Shown piece after piece: positions 1-9,712 of a stretch of 64,000 bases of DNA; the first letter of the stretch is position 1; each line of letters starts with the position of its first letter. Source of the stretch: Gemmatimonadaceae bacterium (GTDB taxonomy: Bacteria > Gemmatimonadota > Gemmatimonadetes > Gemmatimonadales > Gemmatimonadaceae). The notes under the pieces are model-generated. The model was not told the origin of the DNA. It ran no database searches and saw only the letters and a list, made by a program, of their open reading frames with translations. Both the position numbers and the translations under genes were made by a program. The stretch is taken from contig JADZDM010000025.1 in assembly GCA_020851035.1 (NCBI GenBank), positions 124,001 through 188,000 of the forward strand, given 5' to 3'.

Positions 1-314
1 AGGCTGGCGCTGGACCCCATCGTGTTTGCGTTGGCACCGAAGCCGATGCCGTTGAACACCTGCTGCCGACCCTCACGCCACGACAGCCCGGCCGACGAGG
101 CGAGATTGGGCAGCAACTGGCCATAGGCGCTGCGGGTGGCGGCTGAGGCCGTGCGCCGGGCGTTGGCCGACTGCCGGAGCTGCGGGTTGTTCGCGAGCGC
201 CAGGTCCACCGCCTGTTCGACCGTCAGGGCCGCCGGCACCACCGGCGCCTGTTGCGCGCCGGCGGCGAGGGGAAGGAGCAAGGCAAGGGCGAGGCTGCGG
301 GTAGGGACAGTCAT
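1..314 (-). CDS. TolC-family outer membrane efflux protein, N-terminal part (runs off the window)
   Basis: About 104 codons are visible from an ATG at 314 and the frame stays open to the window edge, so the C-terminal bulk is missing. The product begins with a short signal peptide ending near GAQQ. It then reads LTVEQAVDLALANNPQLRQS, the typical start of a TolC/OEP subunit (an outer membrane channel of type I secretion or RND efflux), followed by GQLLPNLASSAGLSW. The family normally has about 420-500 residues. The secreted unknown protein upstream on the same strand ends 101 bases before this start. Other frames across this stretch are shadows. Family identification rests on the N-terminal repeat only. 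Confidence 0.75.
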   Translation of the reverse strand, partial: MTVPTRSLALALLLPLAAGAQQAPVVPAALTVEQAVDLALANNPQLRQSANARRTASAATRSAYGQLLPNLASSAGLSWREGRQQVFNGIGFGANANTMGSSAS

Positions 315-415
315 CGGCGTGATCAGGGATTTTGGGATCAGACTGAGCCAACGTACGGGCCCGGTCGCAATACAGTTTCACGGGGCATGTCGTTGACCCC
401 GTGTGAGTTGTACCG

Positions 416-1156
416 TCAGGTGGGGGGATCGTCCCGCAGCAGCCGGCTGCGCCCGCCCCAGGCCACCCGGAGGAGGCGGCCCCGTGCGTCCCGCCACCAG
501 CGCAGCGGTGTCGAGAGGCCGGTCACAGTCACGGGTACGCCGGTCACAGCGACCTCGGCCATTGAGATCTCGGCCGTCGGCGCGTAGTCCAGCGTTCCAC
601 TCGAGAGCGTTCCGCGCCGCACGTCCAGGAAGAACAGCGGGGTGCTCCGGGCGGCGTGGCTGGCCAGGGTGACGAACGGCACCATGGCTGCGGTGTCCAG
701 CAGCACCAGGTCCCGCTGTGCCGCATACTCCCGGACGCTCCGTCGCGTGGGCGTCACCCGCTCCAGCGTCACACGTCCCCCGGCGCTCGTCACCTGGATG
801 CGATCGATGAGCCGGCCGGCGCTGTCGCGGGATTCGGCGACGTACCGCCGCAGGCCGAGCGTCGAGTCGGTGAGCAGCTCCGCCGTCACCCGCAGCCCGC
901 GGCGCACCACGATGCCGGTGGTCACGAGGGCGAGATCGGTGCCGGACCGGACCTGCCGGAAGCGCATCGTGCCGCGTGCCACGGTCACGGAATCGAACTG
1001 CACCGAGATGGAGAGGGCGTCCAGCAGTGGGGAGGCGGGGGCCTGAGCGCCCGCCGGTGTGGCGGCGAGCGGGCCGAGCGTGCCGAGGCAGATGGCCAGG
1101 ACCGAACGACGACGTGCCCGGGAGGACCAGCGAGGTGTATGGATGAAACGCGTCAC
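416..1156 (-). CDS. Secreted protein of unknown function
   Basis: About 246 residues from a GTG at 1156. This start puts an arginine-rich n-region directly before a hydrophobic stretch (VLAICLGTLGPLAATPAGAQA) that looks like a signal peptide with an Ala-x-Ala cleavage site. An in-frame ATG at 1216 is also possible, but it would add 20 residues before the signal. The mature part is rich in beta-prone segments with many Arg, Val and Thr residues (for example SISVQFDSVTVARGTMRF), suggesting a periplasmic beta-sheet protein. No family was recognised. It is divergent from the sensor kinase and lies upstream of the TolC-like gene, so it could be co-transcribed with that gene. Confidence 0.55.
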   Translation of the reverse strand: MTRFIHTPRWSSRARRRSVLAICLGTLGPLAATPAGAQAPASPLLDALSISVQFDSVTVARGTMRFRQVRSGTDLALVTTGIVVRRGLRVTAELLTDSTLGLRRYVAESRDSAGRLIDRIQVTSAGGRVTLERVTPTRRSVREYAAQRDLVLLDTAAMVPFVTLASHAARSTPLFFLDVRRGTLSSGTLDYAPTAEISMAEVAVTGVPVTVTGLSTPLRWWRDARGRLLRVAWGGRSRLLRDDPPT

Positions 1157-1300
1157 ACTGTAAACTGACCTGTTCCGCCTGCCGCGCGCGACCGGACGAC
1201 CGCAGATCACGCTCATGCTCCCACGCTCCTGACCCCGACCCCGACGCCGGAACCCCTGCTCACGCCGCGCCGACGGTGGCTGTTTCCGGCCGCAGCGGGG

Positions 1301-4300
1301 GTGGTGTGCGCCGCCTTCTGGCTGCGCTCCCCGTCGGTGGCCTGGCTGGGTGCCGTGGCCGGTGCGGTGCTCTTCACCGCCGCACTTGGACGCCTCGCGC
1401 AGCGCCGCCGCTCGCCGCGCATGGTGGTCTCGCTCGGCCTGCTCTTCCTCGGCACGGCGGCCTGGCAGCAGTTCGAGCTGAGCCGGATCGAGACGCGATT
1501 CGATGCGTGGGCCGCCGCCGCGATCCGCCGTGGCGACGCGAGTGCGGCGCGCGCGCTGCCGATCGCCGCCGAGCGCGTGCGGCAGCTCGCACGCAAGGCG
1601 CTGGCGGCACCGGTCGCGACAGCGGCGGGATTCCGGTTTCTCGGCAGCCTCGATGGCATCGACGCGCGCACCAGCGTGGTGCTCTACCGCAACGGGCTCC
1701 CGGTGGCGTGGGGCGGTGAGCCGCGCGCGGTGCCCGAGGTGCTGCGAGGCGACATCGGCGTCGAGCGGCTGCGGTTCTACCTCGTGCTGTATGCGGCCGA
1801 GCGGCAGGGTGACGCCGTGGCGGTGTCGACGATGGTGCTCGACGCCGATCCGCCGGCGCGCCACCTGGTGAACGGGCTGGGGGCCGACCTGGCGCAGCGG
1901 GCCTCGGTTGGCGCGATCGAGTTCGCCCCGCCGGGCCCTGCGGACGAGACGGGATTCCGCCCGTGGCTGGTGGATGGCGAACCGTTGCTCCGGTACCGCG
2001 CCACGGCACCCACGCGCGGCAATGCCGTCACGCGGCAGCTCGAGACGGCGCGCGGGCTGGGCGGCGCCGTGCTGGCCACGTGGGCACTGGCCCTCATCCT
2101 GGTGGCGTGGCGTCGCCGGCCGTCACTCGCCGAGCAGCTCGGTGCGCTGGCGGCCGGTGCGATCGTCGTCGGCCTCGTGCCGCTTGGCGCGCTGAGCAAC
2201 GTGTCGTGGGTGTTCGACCCGGCGCTGTACTTCGTGCGGTTCGGGAACGTGTCGATCGCGGGACTGGCGGCGCTGATCCTCTCCGGCGCGTTGCTCACGC
2301 TCGCCGGCCTCGCGCTCCGCCGCGCGCGCAACGTCTACCGGTCCCGCCTGGTCCCCGGCGTGGTGCTGCTGGTGCTCGTCGGCCTTGGCCCGTTCCTGCT
2401 TCGCCTCCTGGGCGGAGGCATCGCGATTCCGGCGACGGGCACACCCACCGCCCTCTGGCTGGCCTGGCAGCTGGGCATCTTCCTGTTCGCCGTGGTGGTG
2501 CTCCTTGCCGGCGCCGCCGCGGGCCGCGCATTGCTGCGCGATGGCCGCGGCGTGGATCCCATCGTCGGGCCTGCGCTGGCGGTCGTCGCCGCGTCACTCG
2601 GTCCGCGACTCTGGATGCCGGACGGGGCGTGGAACAACGCCTACGCGCTGCTCTGGATCGCGGTCATCGCGTGCACCGCACTGTCCCGACCCACGCGGGC
2701 TGTCCTGCTGCAGGTGGGCACCGTCGCCGCGCTGGGCGCGACACTGCTCACCTGGGGCGGGGTGATGCGGCGCACCGTCGAACTGGCCACCTTCGAGACG
2801 GCGCGGCTCACCTCGACGGACCCCGAGGCAACGCAGCTCCTCAGCCGGTTCGCGACGCAGCTCGCCGAGCAGCCGTCGCCGCATTCGCGCGCCGACCTGC
2901 TCGACCGCGTCTCCGCCAGCGATCTCGTGGCGCGCTATCCGCTCACCGCCGCCACCTGGAAGCTGGACGGCACGCTCCTCGCCTCGCTCGACGTGTTCGG
3001 GCAGACGGAGCAACTCGACGTCCGCGAGGTGGTCGTGGACGCCGTGCGCTCGGGTCAGCCGGTCAGCAGCGACGTCACCGGCTACCCCGGGGTGTATCAG
3101 GTGCTCGCCGTGCCGTTCGCCGACAGCACGGTGACGACGGTCATCGTCGAGCCCCGTGCGCGCGCGTCGGCCATGCCGGCGGTGGCCGCGCTGCTCGGCT
3201 ACTCGTCGCCCACCTCCGGCGCGCCGCCGTACCGCTTCGAGCTCGGTGAGGTGCAGTCGGGCCGCAAGGTGGACGACGGCATGCGCTGGGCGCGCGAGCG
3301 GCGCGTCTTCGACGGCTCGCGGATCGTGCCGACGGTGCTCGGCCCGCTGCAGGCGCATGCGCGGATTGCGATCCCTGGTGGCTGGTCGCTGATCCAGCGC
3401 GGCTCGCTGCTGGTGGCGGCCGACCTGGCGCTGCTCTTCGCCCTCGCTGCCGCCGCCGGCCTCACGCGTGCGGGCGCCTGGCGCTGGTGGCGCCAGCGCC
3501 GCCGCTCGATCCGCGGCAGCTACCGGCTCCGCCTGACCGTCGTACTGCTGCTCTTCTTCGTCGTGCCACTCAGTGTGCTCACCGTCTGGAGCTTCCAGCG
3601 CCTGCGCATCGACGACGCGGAGAAGCGCGAACTGCTGGTGCGCGAGTTCCTGCGTGCCGTGGACCGGTCCGGCGAGCGCCCCGAGCTGGAACAGGCGAGC
3701 CGCCGCATCGGCGTGCCGCTGCTCGGCTACAGCGTCGGCCGCCTGGTGGACGTGAGTGATGAGCTGTTCGGCGCGCTGGCGCCGGTGGGGCTCTTCCTCC
3801 CACCCGACGTGGCGCTCGCGCTGGCCCCCGGCGGCTCCCTCACGGCCACCAGCACGGTGCCGGTGGCGGGGACGAACGTGCTCCTCAGTTACCTGAGCAC
3901 ACGCGGGTCGCGCGGTGAGCGCATTGTGGTGGCGGCGCCGGCGGTGCTGGAGGAGGAGACCTTCGATCAGCGGCGCGAGGACCTGGTGATGCTGCTGCTC
4001 TTCGGCGCGTTGAGCGGCGTGCTGGCCGCACTCTGGCTCTCCGGGCTGGCCGCGCGGCAGTTCGCGCGACCGATCGGCGCGCTGCGCGATGCGGCGGTGG
4101 CGGTGGCCGCCGGTGAACGCGCGCCGCACCTCGACGCCGCACCGCCGGTGGAGTTCGTGCCGGTGTTCGATGCGTTCCGCACGATGGCCGACGACCTGCG
4201 GGCCAGCGAGCGCGCACTCGACGCCGCGCGTCGCCGCACCGACGCGGTGCTGCGCACGGTGGCGTCCGGCGTGATCGCGGTGGACGGTGAGACGCGCGTG

Positions 4301-5233
4301 GTGCTGGCGAATCCGCGCGCCGAGGCGTTGCTTGGCGGCAGTGTCGCGCCGGGCACGTCACTTGCCGCCGTCGCCCCATCGCTGGCGCAGCGCGCCGCTG
4401 CGTTCGCTGCCAGCGCCAAGCGCGACGACGCGTTCGAGGAGGCGTGGGGGGAGGCGACGGTGCAGGGACGCTTCACGCGACTCGACCTGGGTGGCGTGGT
4501 GGTGACGCTGGACGACGTGACGCAACTCGCGCACGCACAGCGCGTGCTGGCCTGGGGTGAGATGGCGCGGCAGGTGGCGCACGAGATCAAGAACCCGCTG
4601 ACCCCGATCCGGCTTGGCGTGCAGCACCTGCGGCGCGCCCGTGACGACGGTCGCGCGGATTTCGATGCGATCCTCGATCGCAACGTCGGCACGATCCTCA
4701 CGCAGATCGACCGGCTCGACGAAATCGCCCGCTCGTTCAGCCGCTACGGCACCTCGCCCGAGTCGGCGCCGATGGCGGAGGCGACCGACGTGGTGGCCGT
4801 GGTGCAGGAGGTGCTGGCCCTCGAGCGGATGGCCGAGGGCGCGGTGCGCTGGGACCTGGTGGCGCCGGCGAGCGGCGCGGTGCTCGCGATGGCCCGCGGT
4901 CCGGAGCTGCGCGACGTGCTGCTCAACCTGCTGGAGAACGCGCGGCAGGCGGGGGCGTCCACGGTGAGCGTGCACGTGGTGCCCGACCTGACCACGGTGC
5001 GCCTCGAGGTGCGCGACGATGGCGCGGGTATCGCCCCCGATGCGCTCTTCAAGGTGTTCGAGCCGCACTTCTCCACCCGCACCAGCGGCAGCGGGCTCGG
5101 ACTGGCGATCAGCCGGCGCCTGGTGGATGGGTGGGGCGGCTCTCTCGCCATCGAACGCAGCGGGCCGTCGGGCACGGTCGTGGCCATGGTCCTGCGGGCG
5201 ACCGACGGTCGCGCCCCGGCACCATTAAATTGA
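1301..5233 (+). CDS. NtrY-like sensor histidine kinase with large multi-pass N-terminal region
   Basis: A 1310-residue membrane sensor kinase. The first 450 residues contain many hydrophobic helices, and a periplasmic-looking segment follows. A helix at about 745-765 and another near 900 lead into a HAMP domain (ARQFARPIGALRDA, about 915), a PAS domain (about 985) and a HisKA box with phospho-acceptor His1094 in VAHEIKNPLTPIRLG. The ATPase domain has an N-box LLNLLENARQAG (about 1207), DDGAGI, and GSGLGLAISRRLV. HAMP-PAS-HisKA order and the HEIKNPLTPI box are typical of NtrY. The N-terminal part is much larger than usual NtrY. GTG 1301 is the first normal start in the frame. The upstream codons are open and begin with plausible protein, so a CTG start near 1229 cannot be excluded. 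Confidence 0.85.
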   Translation: MVCAAFWLRSPSVAWLGAVAGAVLFTAALGRLAQRRRSPRMVVSLGLLFLGTAAWQQFELSRIETRFDAWAAAAIRRGDASAARALPIAAERVRQLARKALAAPVATAAGFRFLGSLDGIDARTSVVLYRNGLPVAWGGEPRAVPEVLRGDIGVERLRFYLVLYAAERQGDAVAVSTMVLDADPPARHLVNGLGADLAQRASVGAIEFAPPGPADETGFRPWLVDGEPLLRYRATAPTRGNAVTRQLETARGLGGAVLATWALALILVAWRRRPSLAEQLGALAAGAIVVGLVPLGALSNVSWVFDPALYFVRFGNVSIAGLAALILSGALLTLAGLALRRARNVYRSRLVPGVVLLVLVGLGPFLLRLLGGGIAIPATGTPTALWLAWQLGIFLFAVVVLLAGAAAGRALLRDGRGVDPIVGPALAVVAASLGPRLWMPDGAWNNAYALLWIAVIACTALSRPTRAVLLQVGTVAALGATLLTWGGVMRRTVELATFETARLTSTDPEATQLLSRFATQLAEQPSPHSRADLLDRVSASDLVARYPLTAATWKLDGTLLASLDVFGQTEQLDVREVVVDAVRSGQPVSSDVTGYPGVYQVLAVPFADSTVTTVIVEPRARASAMPAVAALLGYSSPTSGAPPYRFELGEVQSGRKVDDGMRWARERRVFDGSRIVPTVLGPLQAHARIAIPGGWSLIQRGSLLVAADLALLFALAAAAGLTRAGAWRWWRQRRRSIRGSYRLRLTVVLLLFFVVPLSVLTVWSFQRLRIDDAEKRELLVREFLRAVDRSGERPELEQASRRIGVPLLGYSVGRLVDVSDELFGALAPVGLFLPPDVALALAPGGSLTATSTVPVAGTNVLLSYLSTRGSRGERIVVAAPAVLEEETFDQRREDLVMLLLFGALSGVLAALWLSGLAARQFARPIGALRDAAVAVAAGERAPHLDAAPPVEFVPVFDAFRTMADDLRASERALDAARRRTDAVLRTVASGVIAVDGETRVVLANPRAEALLGGSVAPGTSLAAVAPSLAQRAAAFAASAKRDDAFEEAWGEATVQGRFTRLDLGGVVVTLDDVTQLAHAQRVLAWGEMARQVAHEIKNPLTPIRLGVQHLRRARDDGRADFDAILDRNVGTILTQIDRLDEIARSFSRYGTSPESAPMAEATDVVAVVQEVLALERMAEGAVRWDLVAPASGAVLAMARGPELRDVLLNLLENARQAGASTVSVHVVPDLTTVRLEVRDDGAGIAPDALFKVFEPHFSTRTSGSGLGLAISRRLVDGWGGSLAIERSGPSGTVVAMVLRATDGRAPAPLN

Positions 5234-5237
5234 TGGC

Positions 5238-7004
5238 ATGACTGCTCCTGATCGCCCCACGATGCTGACGCCGGCCGGGGGCGTGCCCCGGGTGGTGCTG
5301 CCGACGCTGCCGCCGCACCTGCAGCCCTGGGTGCTGCCGCCCGGCTGGCGCTGGGGGCGCGGGAGCGTGCGGAGTGCAGTCCGGCACTACCAGGAAGTGA
5401 TCGACGCGCTGGGGCGCTCCCTCTCGCTGGTCACCGTCCCCGACAAGGCGCATCGCCCGTGGCTGGCGGCCGAGGCGCGCCAGCTGGCGCACCAGAGCCA
5501 TCCGGCGATCCCCACCACGTACCACTACTGGACCGATTCGCCGGAGGTGGCCCGTGGTCCGGGGTACCTCCGGCGCTGGATCGCCGGCGAGAGCATCGAG
5601 GCGCGCACGCGGCGCATCGGGCCCGACGACGCGCCGGGCATGCTGAACCTGCTGCGCACCGTGGGCACGCTGCTGGTGTACCTGCACGACCAGAACCTGC
5701 CGCATGGGGCCATCGGCACCGGCAGTTGCTGGCTGACGCCCACCGGCCGCCTCTGGCAGCTGGGCTGGGAGTGGGCACTGCCGGAGTCGGTGCGACCGGT
5801 GGCCGTCGCGCCGCCGGAGTCGTTCGTGCCGTACGCGCCCGAGTGGGCCTCGGGCTGGGCTCCCACCATGCTCAGCGACCAGTGGCAGCTGGCCGCCCTC
5901 GCCTTCGCGGTCATGACCGGCGAGCGGCCGCCGCGCGACGAGACACCGCCGCCGCTCGCGCTGGTGCGCCCGGACTGCCCCGCGAAGGTGGCCACGATCA
6001 TCGACAGGGCGCTGTCGCTCGATCCGGCGGAGCGCCACACCACGGTGGCGACCATGCTGCGCGCGATGGAGCGCGTGGCCAGCGTGCGCACGAGTGTGAT
6101 CGGCATCGAGCGGGTCGCGCCGACCGCGCGTCGCGCGGCCGACCAGGAGGAGGTGCGCCTGCGCTGGGCCACCGGAGACGACTACGAGGTGCTCGCGCGC
6201 CTCGGCGCCGGCACCTTCGGCAGCGTGTGGCGCGTGCGTGACCTGTCGCTGGAGCGCGAGGTCGCGATGAAGGTGCTGCATCCCAACGTCGCCGACGACG
6301 ATGCGGCGGTGGCGCGCTTCCGGCGCGAGGCGAAGCTCGCCGCGCAGCTCGCACATCCGGCCATCGTGCCCATCTACGACTGGGAATCGCGCGACGGGAT
6401 CTCGTGGTACACGATGGAACTCGCGGAGGGGGGCTCGGTGGCGAGCCTCGTCGGCCGCGGCGGGGCACAGCCGGCGGTGGACATCGCCACGCAGGTGGAC
6501 GGCATCCTCGATGCCCTCGAGGCGGCACACGGGGTGGGCATCGTGCACCGCGACCTGAAGCCGGAGAACGTGCTGATCGACCGGAACGAGCGGTGGCGCC
6601 TCACCGACTTCGGCATCGCGCACGGCCCCGGCATCACCGAGAAGCACGAGGGCACGGGGACGCCGGAGTTCGCGGCCCCGGAACAGATCATGGGCGAGCC
6701 ACAGGGTGCGAGCGTGGACCTCTTCGCGCTCGGCGCGATCGTGGCGTACACCCTCACGGGGCGCACGCCGTTCGGCAGTGGCGATGCCCGCGTGATCGTG
6801 GCCCGCCAGCTCAACGGCTCGCCCGACCTCGTGGGCGTGCCGTCGCCGCTGGTGCCGTTCCTCGAGCGCGCCCTCGCGCCGCTGGCCGAGACACGCTTCG
6901 CTGACGCGGCCGAGATGCGGCGGGCGTGGCACGCCGCGCTGGATGAACTGCAGGACGACACCGAGCGTGGCCAGTGGTGGTGGCGGTGGCTCGGCGGCAG
7001 CTGA
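5238..7004 (+). CDS. Serine/threonine protein kinase with N-terminal pseudokinase-like half
   Basis: 588 residues, starting 4 bases after the sensor kinase stop, so the two are probably one transcript. The C-terminal half (about 316-580) is a complete Hanks-type kinase: glycine loop LGAGTFGSVWRV, Lys in VAMKVL, catalytic loop VHRDLKPENVLI, TDFGIAH, and GTPEFAAPEQ. The N-terminal half (about 30-300) follows the same order of elements but is degenerate: the catalytic loop position reads LPHGAIGTGSCWL, so Asp, Lys and Asn are lost, and the metal-binding DFG position reads LGWEWA. That half is inferred to be a regulatory pseudokinase. No transmembrane segment or PASTA repeat is present, so the protein is probably cytosolic. 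Confidence 0.85.
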   Translation: MTAPDRPTMLTPAGGVPRVVLPTLPPHLQPWVLPPGWRWGRGSVRSAVRHYQEVIDALGRSLSLVTVPDKAHRPWLAAEARQLAHQSHPAIPTTYHYWTDSPEVARGPGYLRRWIAGESIEARTRRIGPDDAPGMLNLLRTVGTLLVYLHDQNLPHGAIGTGSCWLTPTGRLWQLGWEWALPESVRPVAVAPPESFVPYAPEWASGWAPTMLSDQWQLAALAFAVMTGERPPRDETPPPLALVRPDCPAKVATIIDRALSLDPAERHTTVATMLRAMERVASVRTSVIGIERVAPTARRAADQEEVRLRWATGDDYEVLARLGAGTFGSVWRVRDLSLEREVAMKVLHPNVADDDAAVARFRREAKLAAQLAHPAIVPIYDWESRDGISWYTMELAEGGSVASLVGRGGAQPAVDIATQVDGILDALEAAHGVGIVHRDLKPENVLIDRNERWRLTDFGIAHGPGITEKHEGTGTPEFAAPEQIMGEPQGASVDLFALGAIVAYTLTGRTPFGSGDARVIVARQLNGSPDLVGVPSPLVPFLERALAPLAETRFADAAEMRRAWHAALDELQDDTERGQWWWRWLGGS

Positions 7005-7016
7005 CGCAGGCCGGGC

Positions 7017-8381
7017 TCAGCGCGGCGGCAGTCCGCGGATGGTCTTCACGTTCGCGAATGCCGTGAGGCCGGCCAGCCCCAGTTCACGTCCGTGACCGCT
7101 GGCCTTCACGCCGCCGAAAGGCAGCGCCGGGTCCGACACGACCGGCTGGTTGATCATCACGCTGCCCGTGTCGAGCCGCTGTGCGAGTTCCGCCGCGATC
7201 GTCGCGTCGCCGGTCCACACACTCGCGCCGAGGCCGTAGCGGGTGCCGTTGGCCCGCGTCACGGCGTCGTCGACGTCGTGCACGCGCCAGACCCCCGCGA
7301 CCGGACCGAAGAGCTCATCGATCGCCATCGGCGTGCCATCGGGGATGCCGGTCACGATCGACGGCGGATACCACGCCGTCGGGCTGCCGGGATTGGTGCA
7401 GCCCAGGTGCACGGTGGCCCCTGCGTGAATGGTCGCGCGCACTTGCGCGTGCAGCGCGTCACGGGCGGCCACCGACACCAGCGGGCCCACGTCGGTGTCG
7501 AAGGCGCGTGGGTCGCTCACCTTCACCCGCTGCATCGCCGCCGTGAACTCGCGCAGGAAGCCGTCATGGATGCGATCGTGCACGAGGAAGCGCTTGGCCG
7601 CGATGCACGACTGGCCCCCGTTCACGCAACGGGCCTGCGCGGCGGCCTGCGCCACGGCGGTGATGTCCACGTCGTGCCACACGATGAACGGATCGCTGCC
7701 GCCCAGTTCCAGCACCACCGGCTTCAGCGCCTCACCGGCGGCACGGGCCACGGAGGCGCCCGCGCGCTCACTGCCGGTCAGCGTGACGGCGGCGATGCGT
7801 GCGTCCGCGATGATCGCGGGGACGGCGTCGCGCGTCACGAGGAGCACCGTGAACAGCCCGTCCGGCACGCCGGCGTCGTGCACCGCTGCCGCCAGCGCCA
7901 GTGCACACCCTGACACGTTCTCCGCATGCTTCAGCACCACCGTGTTACCCAGGAGCAGCGCCGGGGCGAGCACACGCACCACCTGCCAGTACGGAAAGTT
8001 CCACGGCATGATCGCGAACAGGACGCCGAGCGGTTCCAGCCGGATCTCGTCCCCCGGGGTCGCGCCGGGTTGCGCCGCGAGGAGCGCGATGTGCGTGGCG
8101 TACCACTCGCAGCAGGTCGCGCACTTCTCCACCTCGGCGCGCGCCTGCGTGATCGGCTTGCCCATCTCGAGCGTCGCGGTCGTGGCGAGGGTGCCGGCGT
8201 GGCGACGGATCGCGGCGGCGATGCCACGCAGCGCCGCGGCGCGCGCATCCAGTGGTCGCCGGCGCCAGTCCCGCTGCGCGGCGACGGCAGCATCGAGGCG
8301 GCGGCCGATGGCCGTCGTGTCGTGTGCGTCGTAGGTGGCGACCAGCTCGCCGCCGTGCGGGTTCACGCTGTGCAGGCTCAT
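7017..8381 (-). CDS. NAD(P)-dependent aldehyde dehydrogenase, succinate-semialdehyde dehydrogenase type
   Basis: 454 residues of the ALDH superfamily. Visible landmarks are MPWNFPYWQVVR (substrate and cofactor entry), the Rossmann loop LTGSERAG, the general-base Glu in VVLELGGSDPF, the catalytic Cys at about residue 258 in GGQSCIAAKRF, and FGPVAGVWRV. The short length, MPWNFPYWQ and SDPF resemble the Sad/YneI-like branch that oxidises succinate semialdehyde to succinate, but the exact substrate is inference. It is convergent with the kinase gene (12-base gap) and divergent from the transporter. Long open frames on the opposite strand here are shadows. Confidence 0.88.
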   Translation of the reverse strand: MSLHSVNPHGGELVATYDAHDTTAIGRRLDAAVAAQRDWRRRPLDARAAALRGIAAAIRRHAGTLATTATLEMGKPITQARAEVEKCATCCEWYATHIALLAAQPGATPGDEIRLEPLGVLFAIMPWNFPYWQVVRVLAPALLLGNTVVLKHAENVSGCALALAAAVHDAGVPDGLFTVLLVTRDAVPAIIADARIAAVTLTGSERAGASVARAAGEALKPVVLELGGSDPFIVWHDVDITAVAQAAAQARCVNGGQSCIAAKRFLVHDRIHDGFLREFTAAMQRVKVSDPRAFDTDVGPLVSVAARDALHAQVRATIHAGATVHLGCTNPGSPTAWYPPSIVTGIPDGTPMAIDELFGPVAGVWRVHDVDDAVTRANGTRYGLGASVWTGDATIAAELAQRLDTGSVMINQPVVSDPALPFGGVKASGHGRELGLAGLTAFANVKTIRGLPPR

Positions 8382-8494
8382 CCGATGGGTGCGACCAGGG
8401 CTGATGTTCGAGGGCAGGGGACGTTGCGCCAGGCTGCGGGAGGATAGCCGGTGGGCCTGCGCATGTCGTGCCTGCCGCTTGTCGGACGTGGGCG

Positions 8495-9601
8495 ATGCAG
8501 TACTTCTTCTGCATGATCATTCCAGACACGCAGGCGGTGGTCCCCGCCACGATCCTCTCGGCAGACGGTGCGGACCTCATCCCGGCGCGCCCGACGGGGA
8601 AGTTCCGTGCCGCCGGCCTCCTCCTCGTCCTCGGCTTCGGCATCATCTGGGCGCTGGTCCCGTTCGCTCCGGGCATCCTCGGCGCCGCCGTCTTCTATGT
8701 CGTCACGGTGCACAGCTTCCGCTGGCTGGTGGCGCGCCGCGTGCCGCGCTCGCTGGCCGCGACCCTGATGCTGATCGTGATCCTCCTGATCATCCTGATC
8801 CCGGGCGGCGCGCTGGTCACGGTGCTGATCGACGAGATCCCGAAGGCGCTGGGCAGCCTGGACACCGGCCCGCTGGTCGCGAAGGTGCAGGGCATCCGCA
8901 TCGGCCCGGTCAACCTCGGCGAGCAGCTCGCGAAGGCGAGCGGCACCATCGGCTCGTGGATCTCGCGGCAGATCCTCGGTGCGCTTGGCGGCGCGGCGCG
9001 TGGCACGCTCAACCTCGTCATCGCGCTGCTCGGCCTGTACTACCTGCTGCTCGCCGCCGACGATGTCTGGCCGAAGGTGAAGCGGTTCATGCCCTTCAAC
9101 GATGCCGACAGCGAGGACCTGCGCGGCAAGTTCTACGAGGTCACCCTCGCCACCGTGCTCGGCGTGGTGGTCGTGGCGGTGGTCCAGGGCGTGCTGGTGG
9201 GCGGTGCGTTCGCGGTGTTCGGCCTCCCCAATCCCATCGTCTGGGGCACCGTGACGGCGATCGCGTCGGTGCTGCCGCTGGTCGGTTCCGCGCTGGTCTG
9301 GGTGCCGGCCGCCATCGCCCTCTTCGCCCTCGGCAACGTGGGCCAGGCCATCGGGCTCTCTGTGTTCTGCGGCGTGGTCGTGTCCAACATCGACAACCTC
9401 ATGCGCCCCCTGGTGGCGAAGCGCGTGGGCAACCTGCATCCGCTCACCACGCTGCTGGGTGCCTTCGCGGGCATCGAGTACGTCGGCCTGATCGGCGTGC
9501 TTCTCGGCCCGCTCGCCATCACCTGGTTCTTCGAGGTGCTGACGATCTACGACAAGGAGTACGGGCTCACCGACCGCTTCAACCTCCTGAACAAGGCCTG
9601 A
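8495..9601 (+). CDS. AI-2E family transporter (PerM-like membrane protein)
   Basis: About 368 residues from ATG 8495 (GTG 8468 and ATG 8513 are alternatives in the same frame). It has paired N-terminal helices (AAGLLLVLGFGIIWALVPF and TLMLIVILLIILIPGGALV), a soluble stretch, and a C-terminal block of five or so helices. The motif LPNPIVWGTVTAIASVLPLVGS and the ending DNLMRPLVAKRVGNLHPL are characteristic of the AI-2E/PerM (UPF0118) family of inner-membrane exporters. Substrates differ within the family (small molecules, or Na+/H+ exchange in some members), so no substrate is assigned. Confidence 0.85.
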   Translation: MQYFFCMIIPDTQAVVPATILSADGADLIPARPTGKFRAAGLLLVLGFGIIWALVPFAPGILGAAVFYVVTVHSFRWLVARRVPRSLAATLMLIVILLIILIPGGALVTVLIDEIPKALGSLDTGPLVAKVQGIRIGPVNLGEQLAKASGTIGSWISRQILGALGGAARGTLNLVIALLGLYYLLLAADDVWPKVKRFMPFNDADSEDLRGKFYEVTLATVLGVVVVAVVQGVLVGGAFAVFGLPNPIVWGTVTAIASVLPLVGSALVWVPAAIALFALGNVGQAIGLSVFCGVVVSNIDNLMRPLVAKRVGNLHPLTTLLGAFAGIEYVGLIGVLLGPLAITWFFEVLTIYDKEYGLTDRFNLLNKA

Positions 9602-9712
9602 GTGCGCCCGACCTTGCGGATCGCCGTGGCGGCGTGATCTTCACGGAAAGTGCCTAACTCCGCGTCGCTGCGAACGTCGGTGCACCGGGGGGCACCGTGC
9701 CGGAGCGTCTGC

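Noticed and set aside
1157-1864. N-terminal extension of the secreted protein at 416-1156
   Set aside because: The extra frame is antisense to the sensor kinase and precedes a normal signal peptide start.
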